In this document: in pieces, positions 1-13,672 of the stretch | Layout: the number at the start of each line of letters is the position of its first letter | How positions within the stretch are numbered: the stretch's first letter is position 1 | Assembly: GCA_949318235.1 (NCBI GenBank) | Contig: OX439129.1 | Location: 8,772,349-8,836,348, forward strand | DNA length: 64,000 nucleotides | Reading direction: 5' to 3' | From: Ecdyonurus torrentis | Lineage: Eukaryota > Arthropoda > Insecta > Ephemeroptera > Heptageniidae | Position numbers and translations under genes: made by a program | Notes under the pieces: model-generated | Told to the model about the DNA's origin: nothing | What the model saw: only the letters and a program-made list of their open reading frames with translations | The model's database searches: none

Positions 1-770
1 ATCCCCAAATAGTTGTACCAATCGCCTCATGGTATTTTGATACGTAACACATGTGTCAAACAATTAAAAAATAATAAAAAGAATAAAAAGAAAAACTATG
101 AAGTAACGTAGATAAAAATTTTTAAAAAAAAAGCTGACATCAATTAACAAAAAATAAGTATTTTCCTTTAAAAATTTTTTTCCTGCTTACTTAATATAAT
201 TATAAACTAACAGAACGTATGAGGCGGTGGTTTTAAGTTACACAAGAGTGCATTTTATTTTTTTCATATGCCCACATTGCTATCAGCTGTTACAGTAGAG
301 GCATGTATGATAGCTAAAACAACACCAAATATGGGCAAAGCAAAGCACTCTATACTATAGTAATGCTACTGCGCTGTGAGAGCGAGAATGAGCGATATTA
401 TATATACATTGGGTGGAAACTCTTATTGCAATATAGGCAGGGCTTTTTGTGGTGGGTGTCCACCACCCTTCCGGCACAGTATATGTATGTATGTATGTAT
501 ATATGAGTGACAGATATATCGTAATAAAGTAAAGCTCGGACGCCTCTCTATCCATCACTATATAGTGATAGTGTGTCCTAAAGGAAGTTGCAAACAATAA
601 TTTGGGAACATTTTACTTAATTTTATATACATTATAATAAAATACATAAATATTGTTATAATTTATTTGATTTATTATTAATTTATTTATTTATTCCATC
701 ATGTCATAGAAGCAACAAATAATTTTTCCGATTTTTTTTGGAAAAGTGATATGAATTACATTGGGTTAGG
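1..770. other. AT-rich non-genic DNA
   Basis: No coding sequence is visible. The only open frame near here (about 355-597, minus) is low complexity with no splice context. There is a short GTAT-type repeat near 481-500 and a small palindromic stretch around 450-470. Nothing else is supportable. Confidence 0.6.
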
Positions 771-1833
771 TTAAGGGGCCGTGTATGTTGGTAATCCCCA
801 TAAACAAAGCACGGGAAATCGTATTTACGCCGTCAAATTGTCAATTTTGTATCTAGAAACTTGAAATTAGAGCATTAAATTGTAAATAAAATTCTGCTTT
901 GAGCGGCGTTAACAATTTTTTTTAAAGATATGCAGGAAAAAAGATATTAATTTTTCAATTAAGCAAATGAAAATTAATAGCTGTAGTAAGAATTTTCATA
1001 AGTTGGTACTTTGATTTATTTTCAGGTATATCAGGTATAGGTATAGTAAAGTTGCAATAAAAAGTAAGTGAAAAAAGAGAGATAAAAGGGATTAATGCTA
1101 CCTGACAACACGACCCAATTAACTACGCGTCAATGATTTTGATAACCCGAGAAGTAATTTTCACAGTAAATCAAATTTATTTTAGATGTTAGTTTTATTA
1201 AAAATCATACATATTTCTTTTTTGATCGAAGTTCTAGTGATATTTTTAACTACCGTGATTTTAAAATAATGAGTAGTATGTAATATTTTTTATTTGAATA
1301 TATTACTTTAATATGAAGCTATAACTTCGATCAAAAAAGAAATATGCATGATTTTTAATAAAACTAACATTTAAAATAAATTTGATTCACTGTGACTGTT
1401 ACTTCGCAAGTTATCAAAATCATTGACGCATAAAATAATTGGGTCCCGTGTTGTCAGGTAGCAGGTAATCTCTTCTATTGAAAAACTGCTCTTTGTTCAC
1501 TTACTTTTTACTGCACTTTTTGACTTACAAAGGTGCAGCAGTTCTATTGTATTATATACAGTACGCAGACTTATTGACGACAGTAAATGTTACCACTAAA
1601 ATAAATATGCAACTTTACTAAAAAATTATCAAAGTTTGAAATTAATTATAAAAAAATCTATTGATAATATAAAAATTTTATCAACAGGCCTCAAAGCGAA
1701 ATTTTATGCTGATTACAGCATAATAAATTTCAGTCATAATTACATCATATTCAGAGGGAGAGAACGTAAATACTAAAAGTCTCTTTTGCATGCTAATCTT
1801 ACGGAGACTGTTTCAACATACACGGTCCCTTAA
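771..1833. mobile_element. TTAA-flanked inverted-repeat element (non-autonomous, piggyBac-like by target site)
   Basis: Left end: TTAA (771-774) followed by GGGGCCGTGTATGTTG (775-790). Right end: CAACATACACGGTCCC (1814-1829) followed by TTAA (1830-1833). The two 16-bp ends are inverted copies with one mismatch. Similarity between the arms continues inward, for example the segments around 890-930 and 1680-1710. The interior, about 1055 bp, has no open frame for a transposase. TTAA duplications with G/C-rich tips are known for piggyBac-type transposons, so assignment to that superfamily is an inference from the target site alone. A second foldback (about 1051-1522) lies inside it. Confidence 0.65.
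1051..1522. repeat. Foldback element nested in the TTAA element
   Basis: Two arms of roughly 190-200 bp are near-perfect inverted copies. The left arm (about 1051-1240) contains GCTACCTGACAACACG and a segment ending in TTTTTTGATCGAAGTT. The right arm (about 1325-1522) contains the reverse complements, including TTCGATCAAAAAAGAAAT and GTGTTGTCAGGTAGC. A transcript would fold into a very long hairpin. No coding capacity is visible. Confidence 0.7.
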
Positions 1834-2451
1834 CTTATTTTGAAAATATCATAACTCTGGTGCAAAGTTGATTTTCATGCTAGGTCATTTTCACTATCAC
1901 CGATATATTATATAATCTTAAAAAAAAAAAAAAAAAAAAAAAACTCTTATGGTCTTTGTTTGCACGGACTTGCACCAATCCAGTAAATTTTACTACGTGG
2001 AATTTTCATAGTTGTAAATGCAGATTGTATGAAATCAAATTCATTACACACTGAAAATTTTGCACCGTGTGAATATGATTTTATAGAGCATTAATTAGAC
2101 ACATACAAAAAATAAAACCTCCTCATTTTCTTAGAATTATATTCAGACTCGAGTATTTAGAAGCAACATCTATACAAAAATTTCAATTTTTTTTTGTATG
2201 AATAATTATATTTTAAAAAATTCTCGTAGTTGCATAACTTACAAATAATAATTGTAATATTAAATTTAAATTATGAAGGGAAAAAAGTTACCCTTGTGTT
2301 CTCTCCTCTCTCTTACAAAGTTTAAAGAAAATAAGAAAAGTTCTAATTAAAATTTAATTACTATAGCATGCCTGATAAACTTTTTTTTTTAGTGTTTTTA
2401 GCGTAATATTTTTAATATCATCCTGTCTTCAATTCTTCCAATATAGTATAG

Positions 2452-2488
<37 letters not shown>

Positions 2489-2684
2489 AGGAGGAAAAAA
2501 AACTTTACATTTTCATGGTTTTTCATCTGATTGCACATTATTTTCCATTTGATTTACCATTTTCTCAATATCATGTAATGAAATCAAGATTATATTTTTA
2601 TTACAAGTTTTATATTATATAATATATAGACGTGATTTCAGAATTTACTTATGATATAAAATTATGTAAATTTAGAATACATAC

Positions 2685-2725
<41 letters not shown>

Positions 2726-3300
2726 TTTTTTATATATATTTGAAAATATTCTATCAGGTTTCCAAATAAAAAAATCAATACATTTCATCAAAGATGAAAA
2801 AAATACTTTTTACTTTAGCTTTTCTCGTCATTATAATATAGTATAATATTATACTGTAGTTAAAAGAAAAATAATTTGCAAAGAGTTCGTGTTCATAACA
2901 CACTGCACACTCATTAAATATTTACACAAGCTTAATGTAAAAACGCCGCCACTTTAAAGAGATGTATTCATGTAGGCTATAATGGCTATAGATATAATAC
3001 AACCTATATAGCCTATTTATATAGGTATACAATATCATTACATATTATAAGTATATCATAAATATATATATTATATTATAGACATATGTGTTAGATTTTA
3101 TAACATTAAAAAAAAATCGTGTATACTCATAAATTTAATGAAAATTAATAATCATCAATAAAAATAAAAAATTAATTTTTATAACATATAATAAATATAA
3201 AATTCAGTAATTAAAATTTAAGTAGCATAAAACTATACAAAAGAAAAAATAAATAAATTTATGAGTATATATAAATTAATTGGAGCAAAAGGAAAGAAAT
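1834..3300. other. AT-rich non-genic DNA with homopolymers and an AT microsatellite
   Basis: Contains poly-A runs (about 1920-1942 and 2454-2487) and an (AT)n tract at 2691-2720. No gene, RNA gene or other element can be supported. Confidence 0.6.
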
Positions 3301-3329
3301 CTGCATATAAGTCACGTGTCTTATGTAAA

Positions 3330-3480
3330 GTAAGCGAGAAACCTCATGATTTCCACGTCCCAGTAAAATGAGCCACCATGGCAGCAGGTGAGCCAGGTGA
3401 CGTCATCACGTTCACCATGTGACGTCACGTATAAACTCTTATCCTAGGAATGCCTTTATTGTCATCCTAATAACACAACT
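3330..3480 (+). promoter_or_regulatory. Candidate regulatory block with paired CRE palindromes
   Basis: This block is more complex and GC-richer than its surroundings. It holds two perfect TGACGTCA sites (3398-3405 and 3420-3427), 22 bp apart. TGACGTCA is the known binding site of CREB/ATF bZIP factors. A TATAAA (3430-3435) follows. Just upstream, GCCACCATGG at 3372-3381 matches a strong translation-start context, and it is followed by GTGAGC, a good 5' splice site. It could be the promoter or first exon of a gene with a long first intron, or an enhancer. No linked downstream exon was found. Confidence 0.3.
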
Positions 3481-4123
3481 TCTTTCCACCTCAGTTCTTG
3501 AAAAAACTTTGTATAATTATGTTTTTTGAAATTATGCTTCCTCATGTTTAATTCGCAATAATTCTAAATTAGAAGGATTTTTTTTTTTACATTACTAAAA
3601 ATAGTCTTGCTATGGTATAATATTTAATATAATTTTATTATATTATATTAAGGTTTCATGTTATTAGCCTATAGTTTTTTCATTTTATAATATATATAAC
3701 TTAATCTTTCTGAATATAATTTATACTCGTATAGCGTGTGAAATAAAATAATTATTTAATTTTTAAAAATGATAAATGGCTTTTTTTAAAAAATTTATTA
3801 AAATTATTTTTATACGCAATTTTTTTAATTATAAAATTAACAATAGAGCTTATAATTAGATTTTGAAATTTTTATTTTTGTGCCGTTGAAAGGTTAAAAT
3901 GATCGGTTTATGTTAGGAACAGTCAATATTATCGTTGGTACATGAATAATGGGGAGGGGGATGATAATTTGATTATAGCAAAGAAATCGTTAACGTACGT
4001 ACATGTATATGGTTATAGCAGAGATCAAGTTGATCGGGGACATAAGGCCGGGACGTTCACGTCTTTTCAATGATAATATTTGAGAGCATTTGCATTCGCT
4101 TGTAACTCTTGTAGATATATATA

Positions 4124-4206
<83 letters not shown>

Positions 4207-4740
4207 TAAAGAACAATTATTAATTATTAGGCTGCAGTTTGTAAAATAAAATGATAATGAATGAATCAATACACGAAGAGACGTATTTGACCCCGATGTT
4301 TCGGGATGATTCTGAAAAATCTGGAACATTATAGTAATATAGAGGCTCCAATTTTTTAAAATTTGAAATATTCTTGTATAAGCATTTTTTCAATGGGGAA
4401 CAAAGTCATGAGCTATCCTGGACTAACTTAAAAAAATTGAAATACATCGTATAATATCTTACATCATATAGATTTAGATTAATGTGAGAAGCGTTATCTT
4501 ATCTCATATTTTTATACTACCCCGATTTCCCCTATGTGAAATATATTTGTATTAAACGTGAAGTGCGTACTGCAATTCTGTTCCAAGAAATCCAAATTTA
4601 CATGGGAGTCGTGAGACTAAATCCACTTATCATTTAATGGATTAATTTTATAATATCTTATTTAAGGAGAAATTTATTACCTCTTATTACATATATACAA
4701 GATATGCAATAGCGAGTAATTATTCTTAAACAAATCTTTG
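3481..4740. other. AT-rich non-genic DNA
   Basis: Apart from the AT microsatellite at 4115-4207, nothing supportable is seen. The minus frame over 4057-4329 is a translation of the TA repeat. Confidence 0.6.
4115..4207. repeat. (AT)n microsatellite
   Basis: About 93 bp of alternating A and T, with two phase slips. Confidence 0.95.
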
Positions 4741-4910
4741 AATGAATGTACAGAGAGCAACGTCAGTGAACGGAACAGCACTGCAGTCAGACGAGGGGTG
4801 AGATCCAAGATCTGTCGCGTGCCACACATCGCAGACTGACGTGGTTTTATGTGACGTCACCCACATCAATATTAATCAACAAGAATCAGAGGTAATCCCC
4901 ACACGCGCAG
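4740..4910 (+). other. Exon-like, GC-richer islet with a CRE site
   Basis: The segment 4752-4796 is complex sequence with an AG before it (ATGTACAG) and GGGTGAGAT after it, a possible 5' splice site. Read in one frame it gives RATSVNGTALQSDEG without a stop. A perfect TGACGTCA lies at 4852-4859. It may be an isolated small exon or part of a regulatory region. No neighbouring exon was found, so the call is weak. Confidence 0.2.
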
Positions 4911-6171
4911 TGTCATACTATATGGTATCAAAAGTTTCCTCCACAATTCTGTAACCTTAATAATAATCGTTAATATACACTCAACCGCTCATATAAAACT
5001 TGTATGCTTTAAGTATTTTCATATAATATACTTCCTTATCACTAACATAGAAAATATTAATGTTACAGCAGTTGAGAATTTATTGTACTATAATATATTT
5101 ATTATATAATAAAATACATGTGATATTAAGTGATAAAGATTATGATTCGGAGCTTTTTCCTTTAAAGTTCAATGACAATGTGGTACCTTTCAGAAAAACT
5201 GGGACACCTTTAAAAAAAAACTTTTAACTTGATGGCATCAGTGAAGGTAGTGTAGCATAAACATTGATTATAAAATGGTTTTCAGAGATAGATAAAGAGA
5301 AGAGAGAAATTTCCCTGAAGATATTCCTATACATTTACGAACAGTAATTTTATATAAAAATGTCATATCCAAGAAAGCAAAAATATCATTTTTGCAAGGT
5401 TTGAAATTAAAATCCGCTATTCAGTCTCTCTCTCTCTCTCTCTCTCATTTTTATTACATTACTTCTTTAAGTAAGAAAATGTTTTTTTTTTTTTTTTTTT
5501 TTTATTTAAACCAAATAATTACATCGTCACGTTCACCAGAGCGAATTATATAGTTACCATATCTTCCACAGTAAAAAGTTTACGGACGGGGTGTTTACTA
5601 TAGTTTTAGTTTCAGAAATGTATAGAATATTTAAAAAAAAAAAAAATCACGTGACTTTTACGTGGCAAAAGAATAGGTATAACAAGCCGCTAAGCAGGCG
5701 GTACTTTAAAACAGCATCACCACCTGAAGTGATAGTGAGTTGAACGATCTTTTTCTTTTTACAAGGAAAATATCTTTTTAAAAAATTAAAACACTCTTAC
5801 GTGTGTCTTTGAACGAAAAAGCTAACAAGAAATCAATATTAGTTCTAATTTTAGCTACACAAGTTCCTCCCTTATAGAATTTTATTTTATTTCACATTGG
5901 TTTTGTTAGCAAGCTTCTGTATATTATACATAAAAATTTGTGGCACACTGAATATGGGAGATCAACATAGCTAATAAGGAATAGTATTCTGTTGCGATCC
6001 CATATTTAGTTAAGACTATAACGAAATGTGTATTATATTATGGCTAGCTCCAATATTGTTGATTCAATGATAAATTTTTAACTAAAAAAAAAAAACTTTA
6101 AAAGGTTTAAACTTCTTACTTTATTTGTGAATCGATTAAAAATAAAACCAGCAGTTAGGTATATAGCGTAC

Positions 6172-6251
<80 letters not shown>

Positions 6252-8690
6252 TCAGTTTAAAATAAGTAAGAAGCAAAGTTAACCATAGTAATTTTGTGAA
6301 TTAACAGACAATAAATACTTTACGAAAATAAAATATTTATATTATAAGCTAATAAATATGTATGCAATATGTACTGTACGTGTACTATACATGCTTACAA
6401 TTGTTATAATTATTTAAAAATGTCATCGGGCGGTAATATTTTAGTTCAATTATCAATTACAACTCAAACGTTCTAGAACTATCTTATTACTTATTCTTAT
6501 TATATTCTTTAAAATAATCAAAATATTGCCTGAGGTTGCCTGAAGGTAAAAAGCGGTATGAGGTTCATTGGCCTTGTTCTCTTATACGTGCATACATACG
6601 TAACAGTTATGCAGATAATGTTAATGTTGTATAATGCACTCATGAAAACACATGTAGTACGTCGTAAGGATGGTCTACTTATTATTATAATAGTGACATT
6701 CCATCTCTGCTCTTACTGACCATGAAATGCCTTTTATATCAACTTTTTAATTGAATTTTCACTAGAAATTTACTTAAATAGGCATTTTATTTATTGTAAT
6801 GATGTGAATAACTTACATTTTATTTATATTATACATTACAATTACTGTTGCGCACTTTAACTTTGTATGGTTTTTAAATTAACTTTAAACGAATAAACCA
6901 ACTAAAAAACTAATAATTAGCATTACAAAAATAAAAGATACAAAAAAAAAATTATAAAGCACAATTTATGCTTATATATTTTAGAGTGTCTATTTTTTTT
7001 TTAAAGGAAATTTTTAAAATTTTACAGGCTTTGAATTATAAAAAAATGTTACTTAATTAATTGTTTCCATTTCTTATTAATTGTAGACTTAAGGCTCTAG
7101 TAATTTTAAAGCAATTAAATTCCCCTGTGACCAGAACGTTTTATATATTTATTTATCAACTTTGGGGTTATAATGAAATATTATCACTAAATTAGTTCTA
7201 AATATATTTAATATCATATTTAGAATAATAATAAATAATATAATATTGTTCTAAATAATATAAAATATTTAATATTTCTTAAAAGTGTCAAGGGTATACC
7301 TCTTGAACTTTAATTTCTGCTAACGTATATAAACCAAGTTCTTTTTATTGACTTGAAAATTTTTGCTGTTCAAGCAGATTTAAACAATAGAAATTTAAAG
7401 ATAAAAGACGCTATAAAATATAAGAATATTCAACTGCATTGTTCACGACGTAATATGTATAGGAAACAAAGATGACTATAAAATAACCATTTAATTTTTA
7501 TTCAGAAAGTATACAAATTTAAACAATTAAAACTATATGAAAATGTTAGTAACATTTATTATTGCTATTTATAGTTATTTTACGAAACAAGATGATATTG
7601 TGCGGAAATTAGTTAAGTATTAAAATTGAAAATTTTAGTTTTTAATTATTTGCATGACTCAAAACAAGAGAATAATTAAAATTTATTATTTTTGGTATAC
7701 TTTACATATATTTAAAACAATATGAGACTAAATGTGAATAATAGGTATACAAAAGTTTTATCTATTCTTAAATAATAACGAGTTGAAATTTATTTTAAAT
7801 TGATTATTACTATATTATTGCAAATGTTTAAACATATTATTATTATTATTTACTAAATATAATTTGAAATAATATGTTTCAACACTTTAAAACTTAATTA
7901 AGCAAACTAAATATGAACCTGTTCTCTTTCACTCGATTTTTTTATATTTTATTTTAAATAGGATGGATTAGCAAAACTATAAATTCTTTTCTGTGATTTC
8001 AAATGGACTCAAAATTTTAATGAAAGAAAAGAAATCATGTCAAAATTCTCTACCTTTATTTATTATTATTATTATTATTATTTATAACTAACTTGTTTTA
8101 AGTTGTAGTTGTTTGGGACACATATACATGTAAAATGAGTAAAATCTAGCCCTCTTTATATATATATATATCTGTTGCTGGTCCAGTCCAGCTGGATGCT
8201 GGATGTGGGTTACTTACTTTTACATCCCTACCTCTCACTCTATAATATAGCAGTAGTCAGTCGAGTCATTTCAACTGACCGGTTTTATATATCAAGATGT
8301 TTCATTTATATATTAAATCCTGCTGTTTTCTTTTCTTCTTTCTTTTTTTGCCAAAAATATACTTAAAAAGTTTTTATTTAATGTGCTAAAATGTAAATTA
8401 AAATCTTAATTTATTATTATGATTTTTTTTATCTTTTCTTATTTTACAGAAATTACACGCATTTAACAGTAGCGTGTTAAAATTAACAAATTTATTAGAA
8501 ACGCATGGTTGCTTTATGAATATGTAATTTTAGACGTATATATGTATAAGTTAGGTTACTTACTTAGGTATAATAGAAATGAAGGTATAATATGTTGTCT
8601 TATTTTTTACTACGTCAAGCTTTTTATAAAATTGTAATACTGACTAAAGGAATCGCACATGCAGTACTAAAATAATTTTATATTGCAATA
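4911..8690. other. AT-rich non-genic DNA
   Basis: Contains the (GA)n tract at 6174-6248, short CT and poly-T runs near 5425-5502, and an ATT-repeat near 8060. No coding sequence is supported. The short plus-strand frame at 8175-8366 has no features of a gene. Confidence 0.6.
6174..6248. repeat. (GA)n microsatellite
   Basis: About 75 bp of uninterrupted GA dinucleotides. In insects such tracts can bind GAGA factor; that role here is only a possibility. Confidence 0.95.
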
Positions 8691-8699
8691 ATTATAGGG

Positions 8700-9030
8700 T
8701 CTATGCATTTATGTTAAAGTCGACTCCATGTTGGATCACTCAATAACATGAAATGTATAGGAAAATGACTCATTCTGCCAATTTAAAAACAGTAAGCAAT
8801 ATTTTTGAGAGCATTGATGCTGTTAATAGGAATTAGTATCTCAAGTATGTGAGAAAAATAACAATAACAAAAAATTAACTGATTTCCCATAAAAAATAGG
8901 CAAAAATGAATTTTCTCTTATGCTGATGAGCAATATGTTATTCATTACTCCAGTATGGCTTCCAAGTGCATTAAATATTAAATATGATGTCATGCGGATA
9001 CTCCGGATACTCCCTATAATAATATTAGTC
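8700..9030 (-). repeat. Dispersed repeat, copy 1 (degenerate)
   Basis: Shares long blocks with 41780-42063 plus 47264-47345, for example ATGTTAAAGTC, GGAAAATGAC and TTTTTGAGAG. Shares CTCCAAGTGCATTAAATAT-type sequence and the CATGCGGATAC block with 50915-50990. On the minus strand the last block translates in part like copy 3, with residues PHD-I-FN and ALG-TGV-NNI, but it is interrupted by an insertion, a stop and a tandem duplication. It appears to be a decayed copy of a protein-coding repeat I cannot name. Confidence 0.55.
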
Positions 9031-11808
9031 TCTCCATTATAATCAATTGAAGTATTAGAATAAATATTTTGTAGTCATTTATTTTAATAATGATTATTGA
9101 TTACTTACATAAAAGTAAAGTTCTTATTTTATATAAAAAAAAAAGAAAAAAAAAAGCAGGCTTAAAAAATGTTGATATATTTTGATTGGTATCATACGCA
9201 CATTATCAATACTGTTTTTGATTTATTTGAAACAAAGTATTAATTAATGTTGCTAATTTTTGTCTATCGTCTATATGACTATAATAACACTATTTTGATT
9301 ATTATAGCTAGTTTTACAAGAATTTTAAAATTGATTACAAAAAGTGATTAACGTCGTATAGGATTTTTCACAGTTTCCTATTCGTATATATTTATTTATT
9401 ATAAGTAGGTGCTGCAAAATATAATGCCTAATAGATATGAAAATCATGCCAGCACTAATTATGTTGAAATTATACAGCCATTGAACTTAATATATAATAT
9501 ATGATCCTTTAAAATAAAATTTTAACCATAATTTTTCTCGTGGTAATTATAATTACTAACAAGAAGTGTCAAACATATGGTTTGAAAATAAAAAATGAAA
9601 AAGAATTGGGACACTTTAGTCATTATATAAATAAAAGCTACTGACTATATGGTGAGTGCTAAAAAGAAAAATTAATTGAATAATTGAATAAATTGAAAAT
9701 AAAAATAGTGTCATGAAATTTAGAAATTAGAATAATGTTATTATATTATTTTGAATTGATTACAATTATTGTGTGATTAATTGCCATTATGTTTTAAATA
9801 AGAACTTAATTAAAAAAAAACACAAAGGGACACACCCAAAAATATTTAAATGAATACTCCATTATAATAATAAATGTATGGTAAGTATGCTACTGTTTTT
9901 TAAATTGAGTATGTGAATAGATAATAATAACAGTTATGAGATTTTTTTTTTTTTTTTAATATTGATCTATAAAAATTTATTTTATAAAATTACACGTATG
10001 TGATCTTCGTTTAGCATCTTTTCCAAACGCAGTGATCCGAAGCAGATAACGGAGTAAGTTATAATCTGCCACTCATTGCTAATTATTGTAAACATTACTG
10101 TTTATTAAATTACCCAATAAATATTTAATGTAATTAATCTTTAACATGCTATATGTCAATTGCAAATTAAAGCAAAACCTATTTATAGTTAAAAAATTTC
10201 TTAAGTTCACATTTTAATTAATTTATAATCTCTTTATTTAATTCTGGATCAATTAAAACGATAACACGCAAATAATTTTGTTTTTTTGGATCATAATATT
10301 TTTACGCTCCACATACAAAAATCATAAAAATTCTTTTAGATGAAAAAAAAAAAAAAAAAAAAAAAAAAAAACAGACTTTGACAGAAATAAAAATATAAAA
10401 CTTAGCTCGATCTTCTTCTTTTAATTACTTATTGGAATTGAGGGTTGGACGTAAGAAGGTATACCACTGTAATGGAAATTACCAAATTCTTATGAATTCT
10501 TTAATTGTCTTTACTTATGGGCCTTATGGTAGATAATTATAAATAATTGATTGATGGGCGTTTTTTTTTTTTTTTTTTTTTTTTTTCTTTTCCAATCACC
10601 TTTTCCTTCTTTGAAACCAAACCAGTCTAACTTTAAATACAGTGCGTATAATCTTTTTAATATGACACTCCCCCTTGTTACCATAAAGAGACGACTAGCT
10701 GACGATGAAAATTTCAAGGGCACATTTCTCGCAGTTATCGAACCTAACATAACATTACTTTTTGGTTCACTTTTAATATAACCTTCAAAATATTACATAA
10801 CAACCATTTCAAATATTATATGCTAATTCGATATCATATATTTGTATGTATGTAAATTATTTTTTATATAACAAATAATTATTGTAAAAGTTATTGATTC
10901 CTGTAGCGAGAGCAAAAGTTAACTCGTATTTTTAAGAAAAATTAGATATTACACAGTCACACCGATTGAATATGCATTTATGCAAATACTAAATTGTAGA
11001 ACTTGATACCGCAATTCATTTTGAGCTTTATTGAAAATTTGAAAATCTATATTGCTCCATATATTTTCTTGCAAAATAAAATATTGCAAAATTTAATATA
11101 TGAATATGATTAATTTATTATATAATGTATTTTGTTCATAATATTGATTCAGATATGGTCATAAAAGTTCAAAGTATGTTAATCTGTTATATTTTACCTT
11201 ATTTTGCACTTTATGGAATCACAAATATACTTATGAGCATTTTTTGTTTCCTTGACAAAAAGAAACCTTTTAAGTTCATATTCTTATTTTCTCCACTTTA
11301 GTATGTAAGAAATAAAAATACACCCTGCCCATATACATATTACTTTCATTCTATTTTTTTCTCTCTATCTTTTAAATGCAGTCCATATTTGTACATAATA
11401 AAAACCAACTTTCATTTTCAATCTTATACATATATTTTTTAAATTTATTATTAAAATAGTTATAATTTATTGTATTATTTTAATTAATTACATTATATTA
11501 TAAATATTAATCAAAGAAAATTTTTAAAATATATATAACAATAACAAAAGTTTATATTATTTAATATTTTTTTGTGACCTATATATTACCTCATTCACAA
11601 ATAATAAAAGTGATTGACTGACTCTTTAAGTTTAAGCTCCAAATATAGTCATGTAAACATTGTATTTTATATTATATATAGGAGAAAGAGAAGGGCATCC
11701 CCCTACTCCCATACCTCCCTCTCTACTAACTAATATATTTGCCCATAAGTGACCCTCGTGATGCTTAAAGTAAAATGTATGTCACACACTATACTATACT
11801 GTAGATCG

Positions 11809-11839
<31 letters not shown>

Positions 11840-13672
11840 CTGTGCACAGCGCAGCAGTAAAAGAAAACTTCACCATATTTGTCTCAATATACTTCGTCTT
11901 TTATGCCCTACTATTTTCAAAATAAGCCCAGAAGCAAATAAAACACATAAGTCTTAATATAGTCACGTTTCTTTAAATACATGATATATATATATATATA
12001 TATAAAATATTAATTATTATTATTTTTTCAAATGAGGTATTGTATTGATAATATTTTTCTTTCTTTTTATGGAGAAAGCAGATATGACATTTTTTGCAAA
12101 AGTCAGATATAGCATGCATATATTATTAATATAGGTATTCGTTTATGACATGACTATATATATATATAAAGTATAAGAGTATCGACAAATAAGGTGTTAA
12201 AATAAGACAGCATCAGAGAGCTACAGAAAATTGCATCACTTGTTTTATAAGATCACGTCATTCTAGTAAACATATGCTTGCTGCTGACATTTTATCTTTT
12301 TCAAAATATAAGCAGCACTCAATCCCCTCAATGGAATTTTTATATACATCATATATTTACATAGAATAGCATAAAAGGAAAGAATCACATCTTCAAATAT
12401 ATTTTATTATTTACTTTTATTTAACTATTTTAAAATAAAATTTTGTCGTTAAAACGGTGACTCTTAAATATTAATAACAATGCCTTACAATAGCTATCAC
12501 TTTAGTTTAACAAAATGCAGAATAAGGAAATGTATAAAAGTGAATTGCACAATGATTTGTTTTCTGTGACATATTATAAGATTGTAAAATGTAAAGATCT
12601 AGGCACACACTAAGTATTTAAGTTTAAGGATATATAATATACATACTATATATAAATGAATAACAATAGTAAATTATAATAATATTTTTCCAAAACTATT
12701 TTAGACACGATACAATAACCGTATAATATTTCATTCATTCGTTCATTGTTTTCAAACAACTTTTAAATGTCGGGGAAAAAAAAACGTTCTTCAACGGGAT
12801 GCGTAAAAGCTTCTATTTTATGAAGAATGCCTCTATCCTACACAATAAAATTTATAAAAATCTAAAGATCTATTTTTGCTTTTTTTAATTATAACATAAT
12901 TATCTCAATTTAGTTAATAACAGAGAGGTTCCAATTTTATTTCTATTTTTGCTGAATACAAATATTACAAACATTTTCACGCGTCGTTACCTGAAATGAT
13001 TTTTATTAATCGCTAATTTTTTATATATATATAAAATATACCATGCTTCTTTGTTTTCCTGATACAAATACATTAATTTAAGATTATTTTCCACGCACAA
13101 TGATCACCAAGCAATTATTTGCACGATTCATAAAATATATATTACATAAATATTATCAAGAGTAATTTGAAAGAAAGAGAAGAAAAAAATACTTCTTATT
13201 TTTGCTAAATTATATACCTATAAATCAATAAAATTGATTACATCAATATAGAAAATATTATATATAATAATTATAAAGTTTGCATCCGAGATTATTCACG
13301 CTTGTTAGATTCAATATTGTATAATATACTTGCAAAATCAAGATATTTGATGAAAAGTTGTTGACTTTTTACTTTTTACATTTGATTTCACACATCGCTC
13401 AGTTTGATGATCATAATTTTCATCTGAAAATAATAATCTCAACAAAACTTTTATATATACAAAGAAAGAGAGATCTCCCAATTTCTAAAAACCACATTAA
13501 TTATTTATATACGTTATAGACTTTTTTTTTTTTTAGGTGTCAATGATATTTTTAAAGATCTTTTTTTAATAACGTGAGAGAAGGAATTTTTTTTCTCCTT
13601 TAATTGTTACTTATTTGTATGCGAAAACTCTCTCTGTTTTGTTTAAAAAAAATCAACATTGTACGATGAAAG
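9031..13672. other. AT-rich non-genic DNA
   Basis: Poly-A/T runs at about 10341-10370, 10561-10586 and 11812-11838, and a short TA tract near 11985. The overlapping plus and minus frames at 10511-10781 are built around the poly-T run and are not credible genes. No RNA gene was recognised. Confidence 0.6.
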
